From assembly GCA_029448655.1 (NCBI GenBank), contig JACCLO010000008.1, positions 930,001-994,000 of the forward strand: 64,000 bases of DNA. Reading direction: 5' to 3'. Numbering within the stretch: the stretch's first letter is position 1; each line of letters begins with the position of its first letter. This stretch comes from Wolfiporia cocos (lineage: Eukaryota; Basidiomycota; Agaricomycetes; Polyporales; Phaeolaceae). Below, piece by piece: positions 1 through 12,386 of the stretch. The position numbers and the translations under genes are program-made. The notes under the pieces are model-generated. The model searched no databases, was not told the origin of the DNA, and saw only the letters and a program-made list of their open reading frames with translations.

Positions 1-320
1 TCTTGTCTGTCCCAGATGTCACTGGTACTATCTACACTATAGTATGAAACATTTGATGAGCATGTATTGATATATCTGAAATGATAGATAGTAATATAAT
101 GGTTGTTGAACACCATCTGTCGATCAGTAAATGATAAATATGAAACGAGGGCAGAGTTGGATCTGCCAGAGTCGAAATGTGCCCTATACATTAGTACAAC
201 CAGGGTTACACTCAGTAGAGTCATGAGTAGCCAGGGGGTTGGTTGTGCAACAAGTCCCTGTATCATATTCACCCAGTGGTGAGTTCTGCCAGAGTTTAAA
301 ATTTAAAATGACCATAACAC
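1..320 (+). repeat. Truncated copy of the DUF6698-gene 5' region
   Basis: This stretch matches the reverse complement of about 62,660-62,990, the upstream flank, first exon and start of the first intron of the DUF6698 gene. Shared landmarks in the same order are CCCAGATGTCAC, CAGAGTTGGATCTGCCA, AGCCAGGGGG, CAACAAGTCCCTGTATC and a GTGAGTTC donor-like site. The peptide frame QQVPVSY is kept. Intron sequence is retained, so it was copied as DNA and not through mRNA. Similarity fades after about 320 and the left end is cut by the window edge. Confidence 0.7.
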
Positions 321-494
321 TTCAAGAAAGATGCATTATGATTATCAATGTGCATTCAGCACATGGTGGCCCCTGTGGGAGGTGGGTTTGCACTTGACAG
401 CACTGAGACTCTATCCACCATGTCATGAAATTCATCTATACAGTGTCACAGATACTTCAAAATCCTCCTTTGGTCACGTCACAAGAAGATCGGG

Positions 495-1033
495 TGTTAC
501 GGATCGAATATCCATTCAGCTGAAATAACTAAGTCGAGTTACTCAGCATATTGAGTAGCGCACTACTCGTCAGACTCGGTGGAGTCGAGCGTCGATATAC
601 AAGCTGCAGGCTTCATTGCTCAAGCCTTTGAGAACGAGTATAAGATTCTTGTTATTCAACAAGGTCGAGCTGAGGAACTCGACCGATATTTACAACAGGC
701 CTTTATACTACGATTCGGCAATCGGGGTCATAGTGTCCTTGGTACTGCTACCACTAAGTCCATAAGGCTAGTACATTAAGATAACTAAGCTGAAACGTTG
801 CGGTTGGGCGCAACAGTGGCTGAAACGTAGAAGTCCTGTGGTTAGACATAAGATATCAACTAGAACCTGATACGCTGCAAGACCATGGGCACAGGGCTGT
901 TGTACATGAAACGAGGGTCACTGGTTGAACAGGGAACCCTAGAAATAATCACGCGATACTGCGGTTGAACGCTAAGTCCTCTTCTCCAGCGAGGCGTCAA
1001 AGATATTCAGATAATGGCACACGGACCGTAACA
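495..1033 (+). mobile_element. Solo LTR, family C (copy 1)
   Basis: The element begins TGTTACGGATCG and ends CGGACCGTAACA, an imperfect terminal inverted repeat. It is flanked by TCGGG (490-494) and TTGGG (1034-1038), a 5-bp target duplication with one mismatch. The same ~538-bp sequence lies inverted at 15,245-15,780. There is no internal coding domain beside it, so it is read as a solo LTR. The short ORF inside it carries no recognisable protein. Confidence 0.75.
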
Positions 1034-4000
1034 TTGGGCCTGTCACATTAGAGATGTTTCACTACCAATAATTAGATAGGTTTTGCAACCACCTAACCAC
1101 CCAACATTTCTGGTCAATCCAGAGCTCCACACCCACCACAGGTCCTGGGGCTGACATGCCAAGGAACTTCACTGTCAACCAAGTGGCACCTTGCACCACT
1201 TGCATCAAGGCTACAGGTACCTCCTGATGTAACTGTGACTTGGCTAAGGCCACCTCTTTGTGAGCCTAACGTAACCTGTACACTTTGTTGAATGTAATTC
1301 AACAAAGTCACAGCATACATTCAGCATAGTTGGCCATCAAATTAGGTGAGTACTTGAGTCCCAGACTGTGGTAGTGTGGTTGGTCCTCAAATTGTCCCAC
1401 TGCATCCCACTTTGCTCCATGCCATGAAGAGCTCCATAACCCACCACTGATGGCAGGTTCAAATATGTTGCAAAACTTATCACTGAGGTGCCAACTTCTT
1501 GAGCTCCACAACCAGATGTTTGAAGTGGGGTGGGTGGAGCATAATGCTTGATCTTTGCAACACATACCAGTAACTGTATTCAAGTGCTGTCACCCCACAA
1601 AAGCATACACCAAAAGCATAGCCAATAGTGATGGTGACAGATGCTTCTTATAAGCTAGCATGTTGCCATGCATTTTGCCTAGATTAAATTTGTGGGGTGT
1701 TTCATGATGCCACACTACCTGACCCAAAATTCACTTGCTTGTTTTTTGAAGGCAGTTGAGACAGTTGCTGGTTAGTGCAAGGAGCTGAGCAGGCAAGGTG
1801 TAAAGCTAAGACTGCGTGTAACAGATGAATAGTTCTAAGGTCTTAAGCCTTAGAGCGCAAGCTTATATACATGTGGGGCTCTACCTAGGAACATGTCTGC
1901 CCCAATGCATTTGGTCTATGCGCCAAGTGGTAAAGCAAGGCACTAATCTGATGAGGCCATAATGGCATGCTGCTATGTCATGCTAATGACAACAAAGGCC
2001 GCATAAGTGGTCATGTGTATGCTTCGTAAGTGGAGTGTCTAGATAAGGACGGACCACTGACAAGGATGATATGTATCATACTTTGGGAACCTTTGAGAAG
2101 AATGGTGGTCTTGTGGCTAGGGCTACTAACTATGTTGAATGGGACTTGTTGTAGAACAAGTCACAGAAAATTGATATAAATATGGGAGAAATTAGGTAAA
2201 TGCCTAGAAAACTGTGACACTACCACTCCTCATACCAATGATTATTGCTCCACTCCAGAAAAAGCCAAGTGATAATTATTGTTAGTGAGATACCTCTATT
2301 ACCATAGTGCTTGTATCTTAATTGTATGAGGCAGCTTTTAGAATGGAGCATGGACCAAGCAGAGGTATTTTGAACCTGCATGCTTATCACAGTGTTGTAC
2401 TAGTCGATGGCGTGTATTGAATACAAGCTAGATTGGCTATCCAATGCACCCCAAATTCAAGTGCATGTCTAAAATATATCTGTATCTAATTTGTCAAGTC
2501 ATGAAACAGAGTAGGCACAGCATCTGATGGTATTGTCTGATAGACAAAGGTGAGTCCCCAGGGCAATTGAGGAAGACCTGCAAGGGCTTGCCCACAAAAG
2601 GACTTCTGTGTAGCACTTACTAAAGTCATGCGTGTTTCTCTGAGACAGCACTATACACATTGTAGACAGTCTAACTTGCAAGCTGAGAGAGATCTCAACG
2701 TTGAGGTCCTTGCAAGTTCTGATTTCAACTGACACATGCATGCTCATCCATAAATTATCAATGGCATCTTGTGTATGCCCAAAGCTCCAATGTTAACCTT
2801 TCTGCGTAAAGCTTGCCCAAATGCAACTATTCCCGCTCATGTGACCATCACAGTTTTTACGCTACTTACAACTACTGCAACAATCCCCAGCATATCTGAA
2901 AGGTTAATGTGTGCAATGCATTACATAATACCCTGCATGGCACATGTTGTGGGAATTTACTTCTTAACTCCATCTATCTATGTGCTTGCATGCCATGAAC
3001 AATGTCTCCAAAACCTCTCTCAGTGAGATACCTGTCTCATCCAGGCATTGATTACTGTGGAAATAGTGACCATATATTTCCCACTTCACTCACTCTATCA
3101 CCCCCACAACCATCAGCAAGTTGTGAGATGGCTTATCAGTACTGGAGGTGGCTTATCAGTGCTGGAGGTGCTTGCCAATTGAGGCAGAATCTTATATGTG
3201 CAGATAAGATTGACAGCATAGTGGCATACAATCACCACTCTGAAGGCATCTTATAAGCATCAGTCAAACTCAATGTGTGACTGGTAAACTAATTATCAGA
3301 CTGGAATATATTTGTTGTTTCATAATCAGGCTGGCATATGTTTTGCAATGAATGGTCACAGCTTACCTTCATAGATATACTGCAACCTGTGGCATGCACC
3401 ACACAATGTGGTGTGCACTATAACAGATGAAATGCTTACTATACTTTCCATGGACTCTTTGCCACATTTGCTCTGTTAACTTTGTTGCACTTTGATTAGC
3501 TTGTAGGGTACATTTTATAATTCTACTGTACTACAGCATGCAAAGTATAGCCTGAGGATATTGTAACAAGCTGATGCACTGTAGAACCCTTGGTACTATG
3601 GAATACAAGTGGCATGGGGCCCTCATGAAGTGTTCAGATGAGGCAGCAAGATGGTGTTCAAGCAGTTGCACATCAATGATGTCATAGCGGACACATGACA
3701 TGACTTTGCAGCACCCATTGAGCTTTTACAGTAACTTCATTACCCAATTGAGTGATATTACCATAGTCATCCTTCAATTGCTATCACTAGTTTAGGTTTT
3801 GTCATCTTTCAGTCAGCTCCTCAATGTGTCACTCCTGTAGCTTATCTACTGGCCCACAACACTCTCTCCTTCATCCTTTCCCCTGCACTTTTTCACATCC
3901 AACTCAACTCTAAGGATTAGTGAGCTGGCAGTGCTACCCCTTCAAGAGGAGCCTAACAATAACATGCAGGTAGGTGATCAACGTTAAGTTCTATTAGTTG

Positions 4001-5930
4001 CTTAGCTATGAGTTTGATCACAGGAGACTTATGCTTGTGCTTAGTTGCTACTCACATACAAAGCATTGATGACCTCCTTGATGGACCTGTGGCCACACCT
4101 CTGCCAATGCCCTCTCAGTCTGTGCTCATCTCTGCAGGGTATGTGCATATGTATGGGGATGCTGGATTGTCCACAGATCTCAACATGAGCCTGCTCCTGG
4201 GTCCACTTGCATTTGTCACATCCTGGTGCTTCTTCGGCCTATTTTCTATGGTGCATCCCCACCTGCTTACCCTTGGTGTACTGATGCCATACCTGCACTA
4301 GTGCATGCACAGGTGCTGCTTCTCAGCTGCATACACAACATCATCATCCCCCTGCACGTCCCACCCACCATATGCATGCAGATACACCTCTCTGCTGCCA
4401 CCATTGCACATGTGGCTGCCTCATGTCTGTTTGTGTGCTGCTCCCCCTTCTTCTACCCATAGATCTCAGCTCACCACATGTGCATGCACTCTTCTGTGCT
4501 CCATCACTCTACCTCCTCAGTAAGGCACTTGCAATGTGGCTTGTGCTGCTCCTGCAGACATTTGACTTGTTTCCCAGCTGGAAATGAGGCTGGCTGCAGG
4601 AGCTGGATTGTCAGACCGATGCCTAGACACAAGAAGAACTGAGGAGGATATATTTGATTAAAACCAAACTGAGGATCAGACTTGGTGGGTTTCTACTATA
4701 TATACATGAATCTGTATGTGTACCTATGTGTCTTGCCTACCTGTAATGGTTTAGCGGTGTCTGGGTAGTGAACTAGAGCTAATAGACTTCGTTAGACCTT
4801 TGTCAAGGGTTTCTGTGAGTTGTGTCGTGCATGATATGGCTGGGCATCTGCAATGTGTGGTAACCATGTGTATCTACTGATCCCTGAATTGTGATTGAGT
4901 TAGAGTTTGTATGAATACTTCCTTGAATGTATAAGTGGTTCTGATATTCTCAGGGATGCTTCTGTGAAGTATGAACTAATGAAAGAAGTGAACTTAACCT
5001 CTGTGTGGCTTTTGATCAAATATGTCTCTGGTAGATCAGGAGTTTGTTAAACCTTGTATTTAAATGTCGCCTCATTGTAGCCCTGTGGCACTGGGGCTAT
5101 TAGAATGTTTCCTAGAGCTTCTGGTGTGTTGTGATAGTGGTGTGGGCTTTATTGGTTCGTCTTCTTGGGGCTTCTGTGATAATGGGAGTTATCGTATTAT
5201 TGCTTTGTGGATTTTATTGGAGGGTTTAGATGGAACTGGATTGTCTTTGGATTGAACCATCTGAGATGTGAATTGGTTTTGAATTTATTATGACTGGTTC
5301 TTGAAATCCTGACATGGATGGGTGGGTCATGGGAAAGTTGATGGAAGAGATCTGCTGGTTCACATTCATGTTGATGTGCATCACTCTCACGGGGGGCATG
5401 CTCATGAGTGGGCTTGAGGGGATGCAGCTGAACCACAACACACCATTCAACCTGGTGCGTGAAATGTATGGTCACTGCCATTGTTAATGTTGAGTGTGAT
5501 GTGCTGCAATTTGCATTCTTGTTCCAACTTCACATCTATGTATCCCCAATGATGCACACAAGCAAGTTCCCCAGTGTACCCTCACACCCAAGCAACCACA
5601 TCATCATCATGATCCTCATCCCACTCTTGCAGGTCTGTGCCACCTCACTTCTCCCTAACACCCCTTCATGCCCACTTAGGTGATGCTCCTCCATGCGCTT
5701 GGGCTCCTCCTGCCACTGTGGTGCAACAGACTCTACCATACCATGTTCTGTGTGCTTCTCATGCCTGCACACTTCCACACATCTATCTGGACATGCCCAC
5801 ATGCATACCCACTGACCAACTCCTCCCTGTTTGTAATGGAGAGCATGCTCCTTGCCATCATTGTCCTCTCTTGGCCTCAGTGTGCTTATGCAGTTACTCA
5901 CTGAGATATTTTTGCTGCTTCTGTGCCATT
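1034..5930. other. CpG-depleted, gene-less block
   Basis: No ORF here resembles a real protein; the longest open frames are about 120 codons and overlap on both strands. CG dinucleotides are extremely rare (whole 60-base lines lack them, with only a few dozen at most across the block) while TG and CA are abundant. Around 3,128-3,175 a short segment with the core GGTGGCTTATCAGT is repeated in tandem. This composition is expected for old transposon DNA decayed by cytosine methylation and deamination. The original element type cannot be recognised. Confidence 0.6.
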
Positions 5931-6054
5931 CGTTTTATTAATTATGTAATTACACACACCAATACATTCTGATTTGACATACTTCAAGTGTCTTGGGTTT
6001 GTCAACAGTCTGGGCAATTTGCCCCAATACAATGTCTGAGTCAATACATTCTGG

Positions 6055-6860
6055 CTAGTCTCGGTTCCAGACCTTATACCTGCAGCACCTGCAGCCCGGA
6101 CATGTCCAGGTGGAATGCAAAAAACATATTGCAGGCGCCACTGGTATAAGGTCTGGTGGGTTTCGGTAGGGCGGGCGTAGGTGACCCCATCTCGTGACTG
6201 TGATACCAATGCCTACAGCGCACGATGCAGTCACACTCAATGAGCTCACAAATGTGAAGCCTAGCTGGCCATGTCTGTAATGTACTGTACCATCTTATAA
6301 CTCCAAAACATAATGTCTGAGCTTGACAATGATGTCAACGACTGTGTTCTCCATCTCATCAGCCAGTACAAACCAGACCAAATGGCATAGTTTTGCCCGC
6401 TCCTAAGTGCAGGACCAGTGCCTCGGTGGTATCAAGCTGCTGGTCATTAAGCACTCTGTCAGGCCCAATACTCTTTGATATTTCTCAGTGATTAAGTGGC
6501 ATATCTTTGCAGATGCATATTGACGATTTTTTCAGCCACAATGCACACCGCATTGAGCATATATCCGTGAATTTGCTAACGTCGCGATTGAACAGGCTCC
6601 CATGAGTTTACTAAGAGGACAATATGACAGTGAATCAAAAAGACCAGACCCGATGCAGGTAGCACATAAGTACAATTTTGCATACGCACACCATGTCGCG
6701 CTGTATGTGCCAGCATCGCGGTCACGAGACGGGGTCACCTACACCCGCCCTGCTGAAACCCACCAGACCTTGAACAGTGGCTGCGTGCGATATGTTTTTC
6801 ACACTCCACTCGGGTTCTCCCGAGTGGCAGCAGCCACGTGCAAGGGCTGGGGACGAGACT
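6055..6860. mobile_element. Non-autonomous MULE-like DNA transposon
   Basis: The 806-bp insert interrupts repeat E and is flanked by ACATTCTGG at 6,046-6,054 and 6,861-6,869, a perfect 9-bp direct repeat. Its ends are inverted repeats starting (CT)AGTCTCG. Similarity between the arms continues for about 190 bp, for example GGTCTGGTGGGTTTC followed by GTAGGTGACCCC on the left and the same sequence inverted on the right. Long terminal inverted repeats and a 9-bp target duplication are hallmarks of Mutator-like elements. No transposase is inside. Confidence 0.7.
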
Positions 6861-6914
6861 ACATTCTGGCCCATGGTAGATCATCAGGCTTTGCATCTGG
6901 TGGCTGATTGGAAA

Positions 6915-7060
6915 CCATTCACCAGGGACCCTTGTAAGTTTGCAACAATTCACCAGATGCCTCTGCAACTTTGAAATTATTTGCCAGATGCCTCTGCGAC
7001 TTTTCAAGTATTCACCAGATGCCACCCGTGACTTTGCAACCATTTACCAGATGCCCCGAT
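6915..7060 (+). repeat. Degenerate ~31-bp tandem array
   Basis: Four to five adjacent units share the core CACCAGATGCC followed by a CTGCAACTTT-like tail. The same array appears inverted at about 60,330-60,510. Units are contiguous and diverged, unlike a CRISPR array, and belong to repeat E. Confidence 0.6.
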
Positions 7061-7169
7061 ATTTTCCAAGATGTCAAAATATATTTTATCGGCCTAAACC
7101 AGTCTGACTACGTTTACAAGTCTGACGACACTTATCTACGCTTATCTACTATCTCGCCTTTTGCTGATG

Positions 7170-8239
7170 ACATAGGTACATCATCACAGCGCCAGAAGAT
7201 CAGTGCGTTCAGAATGTCACAATTGATGCCATCTCAGATCAGAAACTTCAGCGGGAGACCATCTATGATCATGATTTCTCATCACATTTCTCTGGATGTT
7301 GAAAGCTCCGCTGACATCGCGATGTCGCTGGCGGTTGCAATATATGAATGATGCCAAAGATGTGATTTCTCCCAATAGCAATAGATGAGCTAGGTAAATG
7401 CTTTGATATAATGTAGGCTCATACAAAGTTCAAAGCGTCAGTGCCACCGTCAGTAATGTCGCGTTCCACTATATCGGATCCCTGTTGACAGTCTCTATGC
7501 CACAGCCTCTCGGAAGTGATATAAGGGAAAGGCATGCTTCTACGGGACGAATTAGCATCGCTGGGCGATACCTATCTCTCCTATTCTCAGGCCTGTAAGG
7601 AACTGATTTTATCTTGCTCCAGCTATGTGTCTTTCTGACTAGTAGAAATCAGAATAGTCTCCTTGAGAGCGGTCCGGAACATCATTACTATGCAACTAAT
7701 GACCATGAAGTTTTCGGTGTCAAGCGTTCTCATGCTTTTTATGACATATGTTGTCGCCGCAACGGCATCGACAAGGTTGAATACTAATACGTCTCGCCAT
7801 TAATAGATCGCTAACTTCTCCTCCCACAGAGGTATGCGTACTGCTGGCAAGGGCCACCTTGCTGCAACAGTATGGGACCCGGACCCCCAATCTAGGATAA
7901 GTCGCTCGTCACGCTCGAGTCTTCGGAGGCTCTCGAAGGATATGTTATCCACGTCTGACACAGAGGCTGCCGTTACGGGTGGTAGCCTCGTGGACGTGAG
8001 ACGGAGGGTGAATTGGGAAGGAAACTCTAAGATTGCAGATGTGATAATCGACTCCGGACCGGGGCAGCGCATCATGCATTTTCTCGCATATTAGACCATC
8101 TTGCTTCAAAGCTTGAAGTTGTTGTGATGGGAGTGACATGTACATATGAATGATCTATTCTATTGGTCACTGATCGATTGTGTGATCAGCGCTCGCGTGG
8201 TGGCGCGCACGACCGTGTTCCTAGTTCTTGCGTCCCCGC
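7170..8239. other. Intergenic region, upstream of ATP10
   Basis: Nothing convincing is seen. ORFs at 7,800-8,145 overlap on opposite strands and have no recognisable product. CpG content is normal, in contrast to the block before 5.9 kb. Confidence 0.5.
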
Positions 8240-9914
8240 ATGTATGCCTTCCGCTCTCCCCACTTATTATCCCTTCTATCCTCTTCAAATAATGCTCTAC
8301 CTGCACGTGCCGCACTGCGGCTAGTCCGCTGGTCGTCCTCATCCCAAGACGCTGACAATACACCTAGCTCCGCCTCCGCGTCAAAGCCTATACAGCCTCC
8401 AGAGACGAGCGGCAGCAAAGTCAGCAGCGCATCAAAGTCTACCAAAGATGCAGATGCGCCTCTGCAAATTCTACAGCGCCCTCTTGGTGTTCGCGAGCGA
8501 CCAACGTCGGAGCCAAAGACGTGGGAGCAGACAAAAGAGGAGTTGCTCAACCAAGAGAAGCGTCTTGAGAAACGGAAGGCACTGTGAGTGTCCATTGCGC
8601 TTGAATGCCATTGGGGTGACTGACGGGTCCCGCGCTGCACGTGTATGACAACCTCAATGTGTATAGCTTAAAAGAGGCGACAAGAGGCTACTTCACCGAC
8701 CTCAATGCGACGCGCCGGCATGGCGGCAAAACATGGATCGCACCGCGAGTCCTCATCAGAGAAGATGTGAGTCTTTCATCCACTGTAGCTTAAGACTATT
8801 TGTGGATACCCCATGGTGAGTGGTTGCCCTTGCGTGATTCGCGCGTGCAGAGAGATTGCAGACTATGTGTCTCAATTTACCACGGCAATTGTGTAGCCGC
8901 TTCCAGAACTTGTTACAAACAGTGCTGAAACACGCGGGACTCTGGTCGTACTGGTGCATGCAGATCGACGAATTTTGGATTGCTTGCATGAATATACATG
9001 GCTCTCATCGCTCGCTCGTACATATGTATTCTGCCGGCAGCCACTGACGTCAACTTCGTCTTCGTTACTTTAGAAAGCACTGTACCTGCCCGACATATCT
9101 GGTACCTCGCTAGACCCCGAAGTCAAAGGGAGCGTACATACCACCTCACTCTGCACGGGGCGCGTCTCGCTTGTCTCCATCTTGTCTTCACGCATATCTG
9201 AGGTGCGTCCGTCCCTTAGCTCGGATAGCGTGGACGGCTGATGGTCCTCCGCATGAACGCTTGATCCTGCCCATATCCTCATTCCCCCAATCTGACCATG
9301 CTTCACATCACACGCCCTTCATATTCTACCCACCATACAGCTGCAAAGCGCAAACTTCACATCATCGACGTACGCCGAGTTCAGCGCGCATCCGCGCTTT
9401 CAGCACGTGCACATAAACCTGCAGGAGAACCTGCTCAAGTCGCTCCTCGTGTCGCTCTTCGCGTCCGGCATCCGGCGCAGCGTCCCGCACGAGCTATGGA
9501 AGACGTACTTCATCAGCCGCCAGAACATGGAGTGAGTGTCTCCTATCCTGCGAACCGTTTGTGACACGGTTGTCCTTTATTCTCTCGCTCGCCTTGTGCG
9601 CTCTCGCTCCCTGTTCATTCCCGCTAACGGTGCTCTCTTCCCCCATCCACCCATTCCTGGGTTTGATTTCTCGCCGTATTTCTGCTCGGGCCGCCCGCCA
9701 CATGATAACTCAATGCCGTGTTTACAGCTATGTGCGCGACGCGATGGGCTTGGACAACCGACATGTAGGGTACGTCTATCTCGTCGACGAGCGGTGCCGC
9801 ATCCGCTGGGCGGGCTGCGCGGACCCGATGCCCGAGGAGGCTGAGGCGCTGCGTGTGTGCACGGGCGTGCTGCTCAGCCGGTACGACGAGGCGGGCGCGG
9901 TGAAGCGATCGTAG
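8240..9914 (+). CDS. ATP10: Mitochondrial ATPase complex assembly factor ATP10
   Basis: Exons 8240-8583, 8667-8766, 9074-9202, 9341-9531 and 9728-9914 join in frame to 316 aa. ATP10 is a mitochondrial inner-membrane protein that helps assemble the Fo part of ATP synthase, acting on subunit 6. Seen in sequence: an Arg/Ser-rich N-terminus (MYAFRSPHLLSLLSSS) fitting a targeting peptide; a low-complexity Ser linker; then family blocks such as RGYFTDLNATRRHGGKTW, VHINLQENLLKSLLVSLF, the HELWKTYFISRQ block and, near the C-terminus, VGYVYLVDERCRIRWAG, the classic ATP10 signature. Start: the frame is open to 8228, but that codon is TTG; the first ATG is 8240. Introns are 83, 307, 138 and 196 nt, longer than usual here. 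Length is near the fungal norm. Exon 4's acceptor (CATACAG before 9341) rests on family fit. Confidence 0.9.
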
Positions 9915-12090
9915 GGCAAGTTGGGTTTGTCTGCCATGCACGGAACATGCGGTTGGTTGTTGCTGAAGATTTCCCGCGTATACACATAGTTTCTGCAGGC
10001 GGTGCTCTGTTGCCAATCCATTCAGTGCACTATCTATGGCTGATGTCTGCACTGGTAGCTCAGAGTGCGGATGCATGCGCGGTATAGCTGGGCAGCCCCG
10101 ACATGAGGCACCATTTTCCGAACTGAATAAACAACGCTCGCGAATGATTTACCACCGGCACTACTTGACATGTCCTGCTATCTATCATTGCGCCCGCAGG
10201 CCTTGCATTCATAGTTCCTAGAAGCCGCAATAGTCATGAGCTGCGGCACGAATGTCAAGCGGACTCGCATAACTTACCTTCTCCACCTGTCAGTGTCTGC
10301 CATATTGCCAAAGCCTAATTTGTCAATCGATTGTAGGTTCCAATCTGAACGCTTCCCTGTCCTTGCGCGGTATGTATCTGTACCGGGAGCACCAAGACGG
10401 GTGGCAGACACTACATCTGGGCTCCTGTGAATGGTCGACCTCGAGAGGTGGCGTCCCCGGCGTCCCAATAGCAACGCAGCCAGCTCTTCTGCACTCAATG
10501 AGGCGGTCTTGCAGCTGTCCGCGCTTGGGCAGCTGATAGCATATGTACCGTCTGCAGCTGCTCCCCAGGACAAATTCGAGAGATCGTGGCGCTTGTGATG
10601 ACTGTGCATGGTCATATACATGGTCAGAATGAACGAGCCATGGACAGCTTGCATATATGTGCGCGTACCGAACAGTATGAGGGATCCGAGAAGGAAGAAC
10701 TGCAGTTATATGGCTGCCACTATAACCCTGGTATGTGAGCTAGAGAAATCGAATGATATCCACAGGTGCTGACATTGAAAGAGGGACGGCGGTAACAGCA
10801 TGAATGGCAATGAGGAACGTGAAGACATTGAACAGCGTAATGTGCATTTTGCCAAGGTGTTTGTGTAATTGGGCAGCGGTACCGGACCGTTCTCCGACTG
10901 AGGATGGCTACAATTAGTGATATGCTCGGCGACGATAATACGTTGGGGACATTGCTACCTCCTGGGGACTGAGCTTGGGTGGTAGATGGGGATGTATATC
11001 GCACAGCGATGCTATTCCGGGAAGTCTTCACGATCTCCTTATACTGTCCCCATCGTGATCTGAAGAACGTATGAGGTCTGCTGTGATATCAGTCGGTAGT
11101 CAGAGAGCCAGTTGGAGCTGTGGCACGGTTGCAGTCAAGGAGTACTACTACCCGCGCTGCGATAAGGCCGATCAGGCGATGTGTCAAGACATGTGTAGTA
11201 CGACCTTTTCATGATAGATTGGCGGCCGCCAGATTGCTTCAATTGGCAAAAGATATTGGGCCTGTACAAGTTCGACAGGTCTCAATCGATGACTCGAGAT
11301 GGTTGTCGAAGGAACCTGATGGTGATCTGAAGAGGCATTGTTGGATCCTATTGGGGGGAGGTGGCTGCAGTGTTGCCGAAATCCAGTACAATTCAGGTCT
11401 AGTCCTGAGGCCTGGACCTAGACGGCAACCTGTAGTGAACCACCCCTTGATTATAGTGTGGAAAATCCATCTTTATGTGATATATAATCTTGGTTACTTC
11501 CCATGCCCATTACCTAGTAATACCTACTCCCTGCAGCTATCCTTCAGATCTCAGAATCTGTCATGCCAGCTACCCGATGCAGCACCCACATCAAGTTCCA
11601 ATGAAGCAAAGCAGTCTAAATTCCATTTTGTAGTTTGTGCATCCCAGATACACTATGCTCTTTGCCACACAGTAAGCCAAGGAAGGTGCTAACCGGCAAC
11701 CGTTCTTAGCGATTCTCGATACAAATATTGTCAGCCTCGATTGACAATTACTACCAGCACTTATACCACAATCCAACTTTTGCTGGTGTGTGTTCAAAAT
11801 AGGCAGACATGCATAGGTATTCGGCAGACTGATACTGAGGTATCAGACAACCGGAATGATGAGAACCAGAGAAACACAGGATAATCGACAATCCTTGGTT
11901 GCATCTGTCACATTATGATATAACAGATTAATCACAGTGCACCCAACCCTATTGAGCTGCAACAGCGCCACATTGAAGCGCATCACAGGAGTATGGGGGG
12001 CGCGAGCGGACAAAACTATTTGCACTCGCGTTCATCAGTAACCACAACCAGTTCGGCTCGCGACACGGAATTCGCTATGAAATTTAATGC
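9915..12090. other. Gene-less region downstream of ATP10
   Basis: Only short overlapping ORFs occur, none with a recognisable motif. A 190-codon open frame at 11,120-11,692 begins at a non-ATG triplet or weak context, is rich in Ser/Arg/Leu and shows no domain. I see no RNA gene here. It borders the nested transposon stack on the right. Confidence 0.5.
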
Positions 12091-12386
12091 ACGCGTTGAC
12101 TAATGCTTTTGATTGCTCGCACTATGCAATTCTCACGCTCTTTATGCAATGCTTCTCGTGCTCACTATGCAGTGCTTCTGATGGCTCATTATGCATTTGA
12201 ACACTCACTACTTCGACACCCTGTGCTTGCTGTGATTGAGTTGATAGACAATAAAATATCGAACATCTCAAGAGATTTCGTGCAGCAAACCAGGATTCAA
12301 TTGTCACGATGGCTCAAGCGCTCGTTCCGGATACGGCTCACATCAAAGCGCCGGAGCCTAGTGAGCAAAGTGCATAGTTAGCAAAA

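Larger units (their letters stand above)
5980..7169 (+). repeat. Dispersed repeat E (copy 1), split by an insertion
   Basis: It starts near TACTTCAAGTG and ends near CCTTTTGCTGATG. After removing the 6,055-6,869 insertion plus one target copy, about 375 bp remain. These match the reverse complement of 60,209-60,611, including GTCTGAGTCAATACATTCTGG and TTATCTACGCTTATCTACT. The right half holds a degenerate tandem array. Family is unknown; it may be a solo LTR or a non-coding DNA element. Confidence 0.65.

Noticed and set aside
6915..7060. CRISPR-like array
   Set aside because: Units are contiguous without unique spacers, diverged, and part of a eukaryotic dispersed repeat.
8228..8239. ATP10 start at 8228
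   Set aside because: That codon is TTG; the first ATG in frame is 8240.
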